This document shows positions 38,268 through 48,673 of a stretch of 64,000 nt of DNA, piece by piece. Position numbers and translations under genes: made by a program. The stretch is from assembly GCF_004571175.1 (NCBI RefSeq), contig NZ_CP038273.1, positions 868,001 to 932,000 of the forward strand. Direction: 5' to 3'. The notes beneath the pieces were generated by a model. That model worked only from the letters and a program-made list of their open reading frames with translations, was not told where the DNA came from and did not search any database. How positions within the stretch are numbered: the first letter of the stretch is position 1; every line of letters starts with the position of its first letter. Origin of the DNA: Legionella israelensis (lineage in GTDB: Bacteria > Pseudomonadota > Gammaproteobacteria > Legionellales > Legionellaceae).

Positions 38268-38657
38268 TCAGTCATGACCATGAACGTTTTTTTGCATATC
38301 CTCTTCAACTTCTGCTCTTGCAGAAGAATGTCCATGTGTATTTTTCGGAGTAACAGGTCTTACAGATCGACGCGCTGGAACCTTAATTTCGGCTCCTTGT
38401 TGAGAAGCATGGCCATGCTTGTTGCGTGGCGACTCAACCTGGACTCTGGGTTGCGAAGAAGGATTTCGGATAATCACTCTGCTTTCATCACGGTGCCGAT
38501 GAACACGACCTCTTCTGACATAGGCATCATCAGCAAAACGGTGGCGATGATGGTGTTCAATTTGTACGCCAGAAATTGGGGGTTCATAAAAACTTTCTTC
38601 AACATGGCATGCTGCCAAAAAAGGCAAGGCACTTAACATCAGTAACATATGTTTCAT
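38268..38657 (-). CDS. His-rich small lipoprotein with NxHGH repeats
   Basis: About 129 residues. I chose the ATG at 38657 since it begins a proper lipoprotein signal (MLLMLSALPFLAACHV, lipobox AAC) with a purine-rich site upstream; the longer frame from 38702 adds an unlikely leader. The mature part is basic and His-rich: EHHHRHRFADDAYVRR, and three copies of a short element, RNKHGHAS, KNTHGHSS and KNVHGHD. Metal binding is possible but only inferred. I do not recognise the family. Confidence 0.7.
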   Translation of the reverse strand: MKHMLLMLSALPFLAACHVEESFYEPPISGVQIEHHHRHRFADDAYVRRGRVHRHRDESRVIIRNPSSQPRVQVESPRNKHGHASQQGAEIKVPARRSVRPVTPKNTHGHSSARAEVEEDMQKNVHGHD

Positions 38658-38729
38658 AGCAATTCTTCTAAAAAATAAGGCCCGGGAAACGATCCCGGGC
38701 AATCAATTGAATCTTTCCAACATCAGCCT

Positions 38730-39137
38730 TTATCGAGCAGAAATACTGGCCTTGGCTTGATTTTTAAGATAAGGAACGATTCTTACCGTTGAGTTAACCC
38801 GCGTGTATCCTGAATAAATCTTTGCATAAGGCGTATAGATGTCAAGATACATGTCAGGATGACAATAACCATAATAATACAGGCTGATGTAATGTGGAGC
38901 CTCATAGCGATACACAGTGAAATCCACATACGTTCCATCATCAAAAGTTCCGTGAACCGATACATTATCGTAACTGTCGTTAATGATTTCAATTTCACAA
39001 TATCCCGGCGACATTAATTTTTTTTCAGCTGGCTTGGAAGCAGGATCATCAGCCTTGGGATGCTTGTGCAAATTAGCCGCAAAAAGATTTGAAGCCAAAG
39101 AAAAACAGCATATCAATAAAAAGGTTTTTAATTTCAT
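38730..39137 (-). CDS. exported protein of unknown function
   Basis: Encodes 135 residues. Signal peptide 1-20 (FLLICCFSLASNLFA). The mature protein has a short Lys/Pro linker, then a beta-rich domain: YCEIEIINDSYDNVSVHGTFDDG, TVYRYEAPHYISLYYYGYCHPDMYLDIYTP and YTRVNSTVRIVPYL. Two Cys (GYC and GYCH) could form a disulfide. It lies 72 bp from the His-rich lipoprotein gene on the same strand and may belong to the same unit. Family not recognised. Confidence 0.75.
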   Translation of the reverse strand: MKLKTFLLICCFSLASNLFAANLHKHPKADDPASKPAEKKLMSPGYCEIEIINDSYDNVSVHGTFDDGTYVDFTVYRYEAPHYISLYYYGYCHPDMYLDIYTPYAKIYSGYTRVNSTVRIVPYLKNQAKASISAR

Positions 39138-39515
39138 AGTTCGCCCTGTTAGTTATGGAAACCAAATGGTAACAAAGACTTTAATTTAGTCAACAGGTTT
39201 TTTTTGTATGCAAAAATGAAAGGGATTTACATGTCCCGCATTAACAATCAGAGCAAAATCATACTTGATTGTATTATGCTTTTTTGTTTTTTTTTGTACA
39301 AATGGAAATTCATCTTGAGTACGAAGTGACGAACTACATAAAGAAGTAGATTTCCACCTGCTTGGAAATGGCCAGTTTTAATCTCTTTATGAAAAAATCT
39401 ACTATCAAAAAGAGCATAATCTTGCCTTGTAATCACAATTATATTTATTCAAGTAAACAGGTTTCTATGCTATTCTCAGAAGTTATTTCCGCCCAAATCA
39501 AGAAGAGGATGTTCA
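39138..39515. promoter_or_regulatory. intergenic region upstream of the RND efflux operon
   Basis: 378 bp between divergent genes. It is AT-rich, with a T-run near 39197 and a weak repeat of TTTCCA / TGGAAA around 39350-39370. It must hold the promoters of the exported protein (minus) and the efflux operon (plus), but no site is strong enough to name. A 62-codon frame at 39248-39436 is not convincing. Confidence 0.35.
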
Positions 39516-40769
39516 ATGAAAAAGCGTATGACTATCATGTTGATAGCCTTGTTTATCGTTTTTGGTGGGCTTATAGGCTTTAACATGTTTAAAGCATACA
39601 TGATAAAACGCTATTTTGCTACTTACGAGCCTCCGGCAGTTACTGTTTCCTCTGTAGAAGCCAAAACCATAAATTGGCATCCGGAAATTGATGCTGTGGG
39701 TAATTTTCTGGCCATCAATGGTGTTGATGTCAATGCCGAAGTATCAGGAAATGTGGTGAAAATTCATTTTAACTCAGGAGAATATGTCAAAAAAGGAGAG
39801 CCGTTAATTGATATTGATGATAGTGTCGAACAGGCCACCTTAAAATTTAATCGCGCGGAACTGACCTTAAAAGAAATCAGTTTCAAACGGCAAAGCGATC
39901 TATACAAGCGAGGCGCCACGCCAAGTTCCAGCGTGGATGAGGCCCGTGCAAATCTTGAACAGGCGCAGGCCAACGTGGAAAAAACCCAGGCGGAAATCAA
40001 TCAAAAGCACATCAAGGCGCCTTTCACAGGGCGACTTGGAATACGCCAGGTCAATCTTGGACAATTTATCAACCCGGGACAAACTATGATTGTCAGCTTA
40101 CAATCCATGGACCCTTTATACCTTGAATTTTATCTTCCCGAACAGTTGTTCAAAAAAATACACATTAACCAGCCCATTAGTTTTGCTGTAGACGGATTCT
40201 CAGGGATGCAGTTTAAAGGCAAAATAACAGCTATCAATTCAAAAGTGGACCCTAACACACATAATATTCTTGTTCAGGCCACCGTTCCTAATTGTCCAGC
40301 TTCTGCCTTTAATGCCATAGAACAATCCTCTTTAATTAAAATCGAAACAGAAGAAAACAGCCGCTTAAAGACAGTGGTTTGTAACAGTGAACTCAATGAC
40401 AAAAACAATGTGGATCAATTTATTTTTCTGCCAGGAATGTTTGCATCCATTGATGTCAGTCAACCTCCTGTGCCAAACACCGTGGTTCTACCGTCAACAG
40501 CGATTTCCTACAGTCTTTATGGAAATTCCGTTTTCGTCATCGAAAAAGGCAAGAAAGACAAACAAGGAAAAGATATCTTAACCGTACGACGCGTTTTTGT
40601 AAGTACCGGCGAGCAGCGTGGAAATTATACGGTCATTAAGAAAGGCATTAAAGCTGGGCAGCTTGTGGTCAGTTCTGGCGAATTGAAATTGCAAAACGGT
40701 ACACGAGTAACCATTAATAATGATGTAAAACTGGAAGATATCAAAGATCCGGATAAACTTGGCCAATGA
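39516..40769 (+). CDS. RND efflux periplasmic adaptor subunit
   Basis: Encodes 417 residues. An N-terminal membrane anchor (LIALFIVFGGLIGFNMF, residues 7-24) is followed by the lipoyl halves (INGVDVNAEVSGNVVKIHFNSGEYVKKGEPLIDID and IKAPFTGRLGIRQVNLGQFINPG), a helical hairpin (RQSDLYKRGATPSSSVDEARANLEQAQANVEKTQ) and beta-barrel and membrane-proximal domains. This is the MexE/AcrA/HlyD-like layout of RND systems. An insert around residues 255-300 (SRLKTVVCNSELNDKNNVDQF) lengthens it slightly. It precedes the inner-membrane pump by 46 bp, forming an operon. No outer-membrane gene is linked. Confidence 0.92.
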   Translation: MKKRMTIMLIALFIVFGGLIGFNMFKAYMIKRYFATYEPPAVTVSSVEAKTINWHPEIDAVGNFLAINGVDVNAEVSGNVVKIHFNSGEYVKKGEPLIDIDDSVEQATLKFNRAELTLKEISFKRQSDLYKRGATPSSSVDEARANLEQAQANVEKTQAEINQKHIKAPFTGRLGIRQVNLGQFINPGQTMIVSLQSMDPLYLEFYLPEQLFKKIHINQPISFAVDGFSGMQFKGKITAINSKVDPNTHNILVQATVPNCPASAFNAIEQSSLIKIETEENSRLKTVVCNSELNDKNNVDQFIFLPGMFASIDVSQPPVPNTVVLPSTAISYSLYGNSVFVIEKGKKDKQGKDILTVRRVFVSTGEQRGNYTVIKKGIKAGQLVVSSGELKLQNGTRVTINNDVKLEDIKDPDKLGQ

Positions 40770-40815
40770 ACAACGATCTCCTTCCAATTCAGAGTGATAA
40801 ACAACAGGTAGCTTC

Positions 40816-43800
40816 ATGAATTTTACTGATATTTTTATCAAACGTCCCGTACTTGCAATGGTAATCAGCTTGCTGATCTTCCTTTTCGGGCTGAATTCCA
40901 TTAACAACATGCAGATTCGTCAGTTCCCAAGACTGGACAATACCGTCATTACAGTCACCACAAGTTATCCTGGTGCTGATGCAAATCTCATTGCCGGCTT
41001 TATCACAACCCCACTGGAAAGTTCTGTTGCGAGTGCTGAGGGGATTGATTATATCACCTCTTCCAGTGTACAAGGACTAAGCACCATCACTTTGAACATT
41101 AAGTTAAACTTTGACCCACAGGTGGCTTTTACCGATGTCATGAGCAAGGTGCAGCAAACACTGAACCAGCTCCCTCCTGAAGCTCAGCAACCGGTCATCG
41201 TTAAAAGCTCCGACGTTTCAACGCCATTGATGTACATCAGTCTGGACAGTGAGGACATGACGCCTCAACAAATCACTGATTATGCCACTCGTGTCGTTCA
41301 ACCTCAGCTTGAAACCGTTGACGGAATAGCCAAGGCTGAAATCATGGGTGGAGCGACCTACTCCATGCGGGTTTTTCTTGACCCTGTTAAAATGGCAGCA
41401 TTGAGCGTGACTCCCGCCGATGTATCCAATGTTCTTGCCCGAAATAATTTTTTAACCGCTGCGGGTAATACAAAAGGAGAATACGTTGCTATCAATATCT
41501 CGGCCAAAACGGATCTAAATAACGCTGAAGAATTTCGCAAACTCATCATCCGAAGCGATAAAAATTCTATCATTCGATTAAAAGATGTGGGTCATGTTGA
41601 ACTTGGTTCGCAGGATTATGATACTTCCGTTACTTTTGATGGTAAAAAAGCGGTATTCATTGCATTGACACCTACGCCGACAGCCAATCCCTTAACGGTG
41701 ATCAGCGATGCCAGAAAAGCCATGCCAATCATTCAGAAGGAGTTTCCTCCTTCACTGATTGGAACGATTGTCTATGATGCCACAGACTTTATCCGCGCTT
41801 CCATCAAAGAAGTCGTAGAAACCATAGCAGAAGCAGCAATCATTGTTATTGTCGTAATTTTTCTTTTTTTAGGTTCATTGCGCTCGGTGTCCATTCCTAT
41901 TGTAACCATTCCCCTGTCCTTAATCGGGGTGTGCACCTTCATGTTATTTCTCGGTTATTCCATTAATCTTCTGACATTACTGGCCTTTGTTCTTGCTATT
42001 GGCTTGGTGGTGGACGATGCTATCGTTGTGGTTGAAAACGTCCATCGCCACATTGAAGAGGGAAGATCACCTTTTGAAGCAGCTATCCTTGGTGCCCGGG
42101 AAATCGCCACACCTATTATTGCCATGACCATCACTTTAGCTGCGGTTTATTCTCCCATAGGATTTCTGGGAGGCTTAACCGGTGCACTATTTAAAGAATT
42201 TGCCTTTACGCTCGCCTCTGCCGTTATCATCTCGGGAATCATCGCCCTTACCCTTTCTCCTATGATGTGTTCAAGAATTTTAACTTCAGAAGTCAATAGC
42301 GGCCGTTTTGTCCTGTTTCTTGATCGCCAGTTTAATCGGCTGAAAATCCGCTATCAGAAAATCCTGCACAGTCTTCTCGATACTCGTGCAGTGATCCTTG
42401 TTTTCGCTGCTGTGGTTTTGTTGGTTCTACCATACTTATACATTCATACCCCGGATGAAACAGCGCCGGAAGAAGATCAGGGATTTTTTTTCGTGGTTTC
42501 GACTGCTCCTCAATACGCTACCCTTAATTACATTGAAGCTTTTACCAAACCTTTCCAAGCCATATATAAGAGTTTTCCTGAAACCGAGCACTATTTTACC
42601 GTAAACATGAGTTCACCGGTTTCAGGGATGGTGCTTAAACCGTGGGATAAAAGGGAGCGCAGCCAGTTTGAATTAAAAGAAATTCTGCAAAACAAACTGG
42701 ATAATATAGCCGGTCTCAAATCCTTTGCTGTCATTCCTCCACCCTTACCCGGCGGAGGGAGCGGGACGCCTATTCAATTTGTTATAAAAACCACAAATGA
42801 CTTTCAGTCTTTATTAGATATCTCCAATAAATTGCTGGCAAAAGCAAAGGAGAGCGGACTTTTTATCTATCTTGACAACAGCCTTAAATTTAATCAGCCT
42901 GAAATTATCATGAACATTAACCGTTCAAAAGCATCTGATCTTGGCCTTGACATGCAGTCCATCGGCAGCAGTCTAACCAGCGCATTATCTGGCAATTATA
43001 TAAATTATTTTAACTTGCAAGGTCGCAGCTATCAGGTGATTCCGCAACTGGATCGTCGCTTTCGTTTGAGCCCCCAACAATTAGGACAAATTTATGTGCG
43101 CTCAGATAAAGGCACGATGATTCCCTTATCGACCGTAGTGGAACCGGTAACCAAAACTCAGCCGAATACCGTGTCTCATTTTCAGCAGCTCAATTCAGCT
43201 ACCATTCAGGGTGTCATGATGCCAGGAAGGACACTGGGTGAGGGTCTTCAATATCTACAGCAACAGGCTGAGAATATTCTTCCCAAAGGGTTTACTCATG
43301 ATTATGCCGGCCAATCTCGACAATTTATCCAAGAAGGAACTGCACTAGTATTTGCCTTTCTATTTGCCGTTATTGTTATCTTTCTGGTACTGGCAGCTCA
43401 ATATGAAAGTTTCCGTGACCCGCTTATCATATTAATTTCTGTTCCCATGTCCATTTGCGGAGCGCTCATCCCGCTTAATCTCGGCTTAGCCAGTATTAAT
43501 ATTTACACGCAAGTAGGATTAATTACCCTGATTGGTCTTATCAGTAAACATGGGATTCTCATCGTCGATTTCGCTAATCAACTACAGCGAGAGAGGAACT
43601 TTGATAAACGAGCAGCAGTTGAAGAAGCTGCTGCTATTCGATTAAGGCCTATATTAATGACCACTGCTGCCATGGTTTTTGGCGTAGTTCCCCTGCTCAT
43701 TGCATCTGGTGCCGGTGCGGTTAGCCGTTTTGATATCGGACTTGTGATTTCCACAGGTCTGCTTATCGGTACGGCCTTTACCTTATTTGTGGTGCCTACC

Positions 43801-43863
43801 ATGTACACCTATATTGCTCAGGATCACAGGCCCAAATCAACAGAAGACAAAATAGTAGCTTAA
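40816..43863 (+). CDS. RND-family multidrug efflux inner-membrane transporter
   Basis: Encodes 1015 residues, the AcrB/MexB family size. The N-terminus [20 protein letters not shown] is the first transmembrane helix, and the proton-relay Asp pair is in [30 protein letters not shown] (TM4). The porter-domain motif [27 protein letters not shown] follows TM1, and the C-terminal half repeats the membrane pattern ([28 protein letters not shown]-type helices). It exports hydrophobic or amphiphilic compounds in exchange for protons, with the adaptor encoded just upstream. Substrates are unknown. The sequence looks intact. Confidence 0.95.
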   Translation: MNFTDIFIKRPVLAMVISLLIFLFGLNSINNMQIRQFPRLDNTVITVTTSYPGADANLIAGFITTPLESSVASAEGIDYITSSSVQGLSTITLNIKLNFDPQVAFTDVMSKVQQTLNQLPPEAQQPVIVKSSDVSTPLMYISLDSEDMTPQQITDYATRVVQPQLETVDGIAKAEIMGGATYSMRVFLDPVKMAALSVTPADVSNVLARNNFLTAAGNTKGEYVAINISAKTDLNNAEEFRKLIIRSDKNSIIRLKDVGHVELGSQDYDTSVTFDGKKAVFIALTPTPTANPLTVISDARKAMPIIQKEFPPSLIGTIVYDATDFIRASIKEVVETIAEAAIIVIVVIFLFLGSLRSVSIPIVTIPLSLIGVCTFMLFLGYSINLLTLLAFVLAIGLVVDDAIVVVENVHRHIEEGRSPFEAAILGAREIATPIIAMTITLAAVYSPIGFLGGLTGALFKEFAFTLASAVIISGIIALTLSPMMCSRILTSEVNSGRFVLFLDRQFNRLKIRYQKILHSLLDTRAVILVFAAVVLLVLPYLYIHTPDETAPEEDQGFFFVVSTAPQYATLNYIEAFTKPFQAIYKSFPETEHYFTVNMSSPVSGMVLKPWDKRERSQFELKEILQNKLDNIAGLKSFAVIPPPLPGGGSGTPIQFVIKTTNDFQSLLDISNKLLAKAKESGLFIYLDNSLKFNQPEIIMNINRSKASDLGLDMQSIGSSLTSALSGNYINYFNLQGRSYQVIPQLDRRFRLSPQQLGQIYVRSDKGTMIPLSTVVEPVTKTQPNTVSHFQQLNSATIQGVMMPGRTLGEGLQYLQQQAENILPKGFTHDYAGQSRQFIQEGTALVFAFLFAVIVIFLVLAAQYESFRDPLIILISVPMSICGALIPLNLGLASINIYTQVGLITLIGLISKHGILIVDFANQLQRERNFDKRAAVEEAAAIRLRPILMTTAAMVFGVVPLLIASGAGAVSRFDIGLVISTGLLIGTAFTLFVVPTMYTYIAQDHRPKSTEDKIVA

Positions 43864-43922
43864 AAATAGCTAAAATAAGTGCTTCTGTGATAAAATTTGC
43901 TGCTTTTAACCATGCAGGTCAA

Positions 43923-46691
43923 ATGATGGATAAGATATATTCTCCTGAAGCAATTGAAGAAAAATGCTACACCTACTGGGAAAAACATCATTATTTTCAA
44001 CCCCAAGGTGAAGGCCAGCCCTTTTGTATTATGCTGCCACCGCCAAACGTTACCGGCAGTTTACACATGGGGCATGGTTTTCAGCAAACCTTAATGGATG
44101 CTTTAACACGCTATCATCGTATGCAGGGTTATGACACCTTATGGCAGCCAGGCACTGACCATGCCGGCATTTCCACACAATTGGTGGTTGAAAGAGAACT
44201 GGATAAAGAAGGTTTGTCACGGAAAGACTTTACTCGTGAGCAATTTCTGCAACGCATCTGGCAATGGAAAGAGGAATCAGGGAATACCATCACGAAACAA
44301 ATGAGAAGAATTGGTGCCTCAGTAGACTGGTCAAGAGAGCGCTTCACCATGGATAACGGTCTGTCTGCGGCCGTACAAAAAGTGTTTATTCAGCTTTACG
44401 ATGAAGGTCTTATTTATCGCGGCACACGCCTGGTCAACTGGGATCCGAAACTGGGTACTGCGGTTTCCGATCTGGAAGTACTTTCTGAAGAAGAAGAGGG
44501 GTTTTTGTGGCATATTCGTTATCCGATTGTTGATTCCGAAGAATATTTAACCGTAGCCACTACACGTCCAGAAACCATGTTGGGAGATGTAGCCGTTGCC
44601 GTACACCCTGAGGATGAGCGTTACCGGCATCTGATAGGAAAAAAAGTCATGCTTCCTTTGTGTGATCGAAGCATTCCGGTTATCGCTGATGAATATGTCG
44701 AACAGGATTTTGGCAGCGGTTGTATAAAAATCACCCCTGCACATGATTTTAATGATCATGAAATAGGTAAACGCCATGATTTGGCAATGATCAATATTTT
44801 CACTAAAAAAGCCGCTATCAATAAAAATGCTCCTCTCAAATATCAGGGCATGGATCGGTTCGTCGCTCGCGAGCAGATTATTCAGGATCTCAGCGAACAG
44901 GGATTTCTACTTAAGACTGAACCGCACAAATTAAAAGTGCCTCGTGGTGAAAAATCAAATGTGGTCATTGAACCTTTATTGACCGATCAATGGTATGTAA
45001 AAACCAAACCTCTGGCAAAACCCGCCATTGAGGCAGTGAAAAATAAAGAAATCCGTTTTATCCCCGAAAACTGGTCTAAAACCTATTTTCAGTGGATGGA
45101 TAACATCGAAGACTGGTGCATCAGCCGGCAACTATGGTGGGGGCATCGAATTCCCGCCTGGTATGATAACCATGGCAACATCTATGTAGGCTACAGTGAA
45201 AATGATGTTCGTTTTAAATACAAATTAAGTCCGGACATTACACTCAAACAAGATGAAGATGTGCTCGATACCTGGTTTTCGTCAGCTCTATGGCCTTTTT
45301 CAACTCTAGGCTGGCCGGAGCAGACTGAGGAACTGGAAAAATTTTATCCTACAACCGTGCTGGTCACGGGTTTTGATATCATTTTTTTCTGGGTTGCCCG
45401 CATGATCATGATGGGGCTTAAATTTACAGGAAAAATTCCTTTTAAAGAAGTCTACGTTCACGGCCTTATACGTGACAACGAAGGTCAAAAAATGTCTAAA
45501 TCCAAGGGTAATGTCCTTGATCCATTGGACATTATTGATGGCATTGATTTGGAAAAACTGGTTAAAAAACGCACCTCACACCTGATGTTACCTTCATTAC
45601 GCGACAAAATAGCCAAAGCCACGCGAAAAGAATTCCCGGAAGGGATTCCGTCCTATGGCACGGATGCCTTGCGTTTTACGTTCTGTTCACTGGCAAGTAC
45701 CGGTCGTAACATTCGTTTCGATTTGGGTCGTGTTGAAGGGTATCGTAATTTCTGTAACAAGCTCTGGAATGCTGCGCGTTATGTCCTACTCAACACCGAT
45801 GAAGAGCAAATTGATCTTGGAGATGGCGCCTTTCAATACAGTCCGCAAGATCAATGGATCCTATCCCGTCTGCAAGAGACTATTGGCCTGTGCCAGCACT
45901 ACTTTGAGACCTATCGTTTCGATCTGCTGGCCAATTTGCTCTACGATTTCGTATGGCATGAATACTGTGACTGGTATCTGGAACTGTCAAAGCCCGTGTT
46001 ACAAGATGAACAAGCGCTCGGCTCAATGAAACGCGGCACGCGAAGGACTCTGATTCATGTGCTTGATCAGATTCTTAAACTGCTTCATCCGCTCATGCCC
46101 TTTATCACCGAGGAAATATGGAGAAAAACCTCAAAATTTACCAGTGAAAGTGGCGAAAGCATCATGTTAAGCAACTTCCCTCAGATTCGGGAAGAATTTA
46201 TCAATAAAGACATTGAAAATGAACTTGAGTGGATTAAGTCGATCATTCAGGCCATTCGCACCATTCGCAGCGAGATGTCTATTTCACCTGCCAAATTAAT
46301 TCCTTTAAATATTCGAAACATTACGCCCGAATTGCATGAAAGAATACAAAAATATCAGAAAATTTTAACCAGTCTAGGCAAATTAACTTATGTGCACTAT
46401 CTCAGTGCGCGCGAAGAAGCTCCTCTTTCTGCCACAGCTGTAGTTGGAGAAATAGAACTGTTAATTCCCATGGCAGGACTAATTGACAAGAGCAGTGAAC
46501 TTTCCAGGTTAAATAAAGAATTATCAAAACTGGATAAAGACATTGCCCAGGCAGAATCAAAGCTTCACAACCCCCATTTTGTGGATAAAGCGCCAGCAGA
46601 TGTGATTGTCAAAGAAAGAAATAAACTGGAGCAGTCGCAACTGGCCAGAGAAAAGTTGCTGAACCATAAATCAATGATTGAAAAATTGTAA
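43923..46691 (+). CDS. valS: valyl-tRNA synthetase
   Basis: About 922 residues. I chose the ATG at 43923 (followed by [15 protein letters not shown]), which matches the usual ValRS N-terminus; an earlier in-frame start at 43887 adds an unusual leader. The HIGH motif is [15 protein letters not shown], the KMSKS motif is [14 protein letters not shown], and the editing-domain entry is [14 protein letters not shown] with [17 protein letters not shown]-terminal coiled-coil arm ends the protein ([19 protein letters not shown]). It charges tRNA-Val and edits mischarged Thr. It lies 60 bp downstream of the RND pump gene. Confidence 0.97.
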   Translation: MMDKIYSPEAIEEKCYTYWEKHHYFQPQGEGQPFCIMLPPPNVTGSLHMGHGFQQTLMDALTRYHRMQGYDTLWQPGTDHAGISTQLVVERELDKEGLSRKDFTREQFLQRIWQWKEESGNTITKQMRRIGASVDWSRERFTMDNGLSAAVQKVFIQLYDEGLIYRGTRLVNWDPKLGTAVSDLEVLSEEEEGFLWHIRYPIVDSEEYLTVATTRPETMLGDVAVAVHPEDERYRHLIGKKVMLPLCDRSIPVIADEYVEQDFGSGCIKITPAHDFNDHEIGKRHDLAMINIFTKKAAINKNAPLKYQGMDRFVAREQIIQDLSEQGFLLKTEPHKLKVPRGEKSNVVIEPLLTDQWYVKTKPLAKPAIEAVKNKEIRFIPENWSKTYFQWMDNIEDWCISRQLWWGHRIPAWYDNHGNIYVGYSENDVRFKYKLSPDITLKQDEDVLDTWFSSALWPFSTLGWPEQTEELEKFYPTTVLVTGFDIIFFWVARMIMMGLKFTGKIPFKEVYVHGLIRDNEGQKMSKSKGNVLDPLDIIDGIDLEKLVKKRTSHLMLPSLRDKIAKATRKEFPEGIPSYGTDALRFTFCSLASTGRNIRFDLGRVEGYRNFCNKLWNAARYVLLNTDEEQIDLGDGAFQYSPQDQWILSRLQETIGLCQHYFETYRFDLLANLLYDFVWHEYCDWYLELSKPVLQDEQALGSMKRGTRRTLIHVLDQILKLLHPLMPFITEEIWRKTSKFTSESGESIMLSNFPQIREEFINKDIENELEWIKSIIQAIRTIRSEMSISPAKLIPLNIRNITPELHERIQKYQKILTSLGKLTYVHYLSAREEAPLSATAVVGEIELLIPMAGLIDKSSELSRLNKELSKLDKDIAQAESKLHNPHFVDKAPADVIVKERNKLEQSQLAREKLLNHKSMIEKL

Positions 46692-46700
46692 TATATAGTC

Positions 46701-47170
46701 CTGGACTTTAGCCATTTTTCAAGTAAAGAAATGCAATAGATTAAAGACCATAGAAGCGTACCATCGCTGCGCGCCATGGAAGGCTGAAAGCCGAGGCGCG
46801 TAGTCCGCGATAGGCTGCGATTTTTTTAAACAGCCCGAAGGGATGTTAAAAAAATCTTTCTGCAGCCGTTAAGTCATTGGTGAAGGCGTACGCTTTGCTC
46901 GTTCAGAGCAAACGTGCCGTAAACAGGACGCTCGCGGCCCAAACACTTCGCGCGTTGGCGAGTCGATTTTGGGGACTTGGATGTCCCAAAATCTTTCATG
47001 AGGTAGCGCGACTCTTGTATATTTATCAAAGTCGCTGTAAATCGATGACTTGAGAAAAATAGAATGGTGCGAATTACCGCGGCATCGACCGCGGTATCCA
47101 CGCGAAACTCCGTATGGGCCCGCTATCAAGTAGCGGGGATTCGCCCCCCTAAAAAATGGCTAAAATCGAG
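46701..47170. mobile_element. MITE-like dispersed element, copy 3, with the 254-bp element nested inside
   Basis: Begins CTGGACTTTAGCCATTTTTC and ends AAAAAATGGCTAAAATCGAG, the same inverted ends as copy 2. The flanks carry the perfect 6-bp direct repeat ATAGTC (46695-46700 and 47171-47176). At 46764-47017 the 254-bp element interrupts it; removing that leaves about 216 bp like the other copies. The rest of the interval up to 47291 shows only a short AGGAGCTGACCTTAC stretch of unknown meaning. Confidence 0.85.
46764..47017. repeat. 254-bp dispersed GC-rich element, copy 2, nested in the MITE-like element
   Basis: Almost identical to 22585-22838, from TCGCTGCGCGCCATGG to GCGCGACTCTTG, with the same length. 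Differences seen by eye include GATAGACTGCG versus GATAGGCTGCG and TTTTGGTGACTTGG versus TTTTGGGGACTTGG. Its position inside another repeat family gives the order of events: the MITE-like copy came first. Confidence 0.85.
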
Positions 47171-47291
47171 ATAGTCGACATTTGTAAAAGGTCAACCCCG
47201 ATAAATTTAGGAGCTGACCTTACACCTAATTTCTGTGCCAAAACTTGTGAGCTCACCAACCGGAAGGATTGGTCGCTTTGAAGCTAATATC

Positions 47292-48002
47292 TTATGAAGG
47301 CAGCTTCATTTCCGGAAAATATTTCTGCCACATACGTATACAGTATTCTTTTAAGACATCATAACTTAATGCATGCTTTTTTATAGGGTCATCCAGCGGA
47401 GACCAGATGATATTTGCCATAAACCCAAATAAAGAAGCATCTACCCATGAAGGTTTCTCACCAAACAGATATTTCTTACCATCCAGTATTTCAACAAGTC
47501 CATCTATGGTTTTCTTTCCAAATTCCGTTATCTCTTCATAGGAATGTCTTCCCATTCCTTGATAATAAAGTGATTTTAACATGTATTTTCGTACCAACTT
47601 GGGAACAAACCATTTTGCAAGGGGCGGTAAATGACCAAAAAAAGCTTTCTTAACCATTGCCCAGGCTTCATCATTTTTCCAGCGCGAATAAAGAATAATC
47701 CAATAAAGACGTTCACTCAGACAAATATCAATAAAACGAGCTCTTGCCTGTTGCTCCTCATTTATAAGTTTTAAATGAGGATGAGCATGAAGTAAATGAT
47801 CGATAATTAATTCACTATCCCCCATGATCTTATCTTCCATTTTGACAAAAGGAAGTTTACCTTTTGGAGCCTTAGCTGGATTATTGATCCATTTTATGCC
47901 GTATTCGATTTCAGTCATACGCAGAAAAGTTTCCAGCTTCATGCAAAACGGGCTGGCATTCGGCAAACCCCAAACACGAGGGAACTGATACAATGTTATC
48001 AT
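47292..48002 (-). CDS. glutathione S-transferase family protein
   Basis: About 236 residues. I chose the ATG at 48002 (MITLYQFPRVWGLPNASPF) because AAGGTAA precedes it; the frame upstream to 48080 adds an atypical leader. A thioredoxin-like N-terminal domain contains GLPNASPFCMKLETFLRM and the cis-Pro motif KGKLPFVKMEDKIMGDSELIIDHL. The C-terminal helical domain has GEKPSWVDASLFGFMANI. The layout resembles Tom37/metaxin-like or YfcG-like GSTs. Glutathione-dependent detoxification is likely, but the substrate is unknown. Single-gene unit. Confidence 0.85.
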   Translation of the reverse strand: MITLYQFPRVWGLPNASPFCMKLETFLRMTEIEYGIKWINNPAKAPKGKLPFVKMEDKIMGDSELIIDHLLHAHPHLKLINEEQQARARFIDICLSERLYWIILYSRWKNDEAWAMVKKAFFGHLPPLAKWFVPKLVRKYMLKSLYYQGMGRHSYEEITEFGKKTIDGLVEILDGKKYLFGEKPSWVDASLFGFMANIIWSPLDDPIKKHALSYDVLKEYCIRMWQKYFPEMKLPS

Positions 48003-48125
48003 TTGAATTACCTTAAGAAGTCTATTGAGTTTTTTTGCGTTTTCGTTAAAAATTACATGCCATTTAAACGGCTTAATCACTCATTTTACCATGAAAAAGG
48101 GTTCGTTACAGAGTCGATATAGATA

Positions 48126-48614
48126 ATGAAATCATGTCCTTGCGGTTCACCAAGCGATTATGAGCATTGCTGTGCGCCATACCATAAGAACATTAAAAAG
48201 GCAGAAAATCCAGAAACGCTAATGCGTTCACGTTATTCAGCCTATTATTTTGCCAATATGGACTATATAGAACGTACCATGAAAGGGAAGGCTTTAGTTG
48301 GATTTGATAAAGAAGCCATGCAGAAACGAGCGCAACATGTTTGTTGGTTAAATCTACAGGTTTTATCTGCCGAAACGCCTCAACCAAAGAAAGGCTACGT
48401 AGAATTTGTGGCAAAATACATGGAAGCTGATAAGATAAAATCCATCCATGAAATCAGTGAATTTGCCCGTATTGATGATGCCTGGTTTTATATTGACGGC
48501 AAACATTCTCAACAAATTAAACAGAAAAAGGAAGAGAAAATAAATCGCAATCAACCCTGTCCCTGTGGCAGCCAGCGAAAATACAAAAACTGTCACGCAA
48601 AAAACAGGATTTAA
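48126..48614 (+). CDS. YchJ-family SEC-C motif protein
   Basis: Encodes 162 residues. Cys-rich SEC-C zinc-binding motifs stand at both ends: MKSCPCGSPSDYEHCCAPYH at the N-terminus and NQPCPCGSQRKYKNCH at the C-terminus. The central domain (about 30-130) has the pattern PETLMRSRYSAYYFANMDYIERT and VEFVAKYMEADKIKSIHEISEFARID, typical of the YchJ family (NTF2-like fold). SEC-C motifs bind zinc and often ribosomes or SecB. The function of YchJ proteins is not established. It is convergent with gltX. Confidence 0.92.
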   Translation: MKSCPCGSPSDYEHCCAPYHKNIKKAENPETLMRSRYSAYYFANMDYIERTMKGKALVGFDKEAMQKRAQHVCWLNLQVLSAETPQPKKGYVEFVAKYMEADKIKSIHEISEFARIDDAWFYIDGKHSQQIKQKKEEKINRNQPCPCGSQRKYKNCHAKNRI

Positions 48615-48673
48615 TTCCGCCTGTGTGGCGTAAGCGCTCCCCTATTATCTGCCGTCAATATAAGCCTGAGCTT

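Noticed and set aside
39248-39436. 62-codon minus-strand frame upstream of the RND operon
   Set aside because: No ribosome-binding site, low-complexity C-terminus and no domain; it lies in an AT-rich promoter region.
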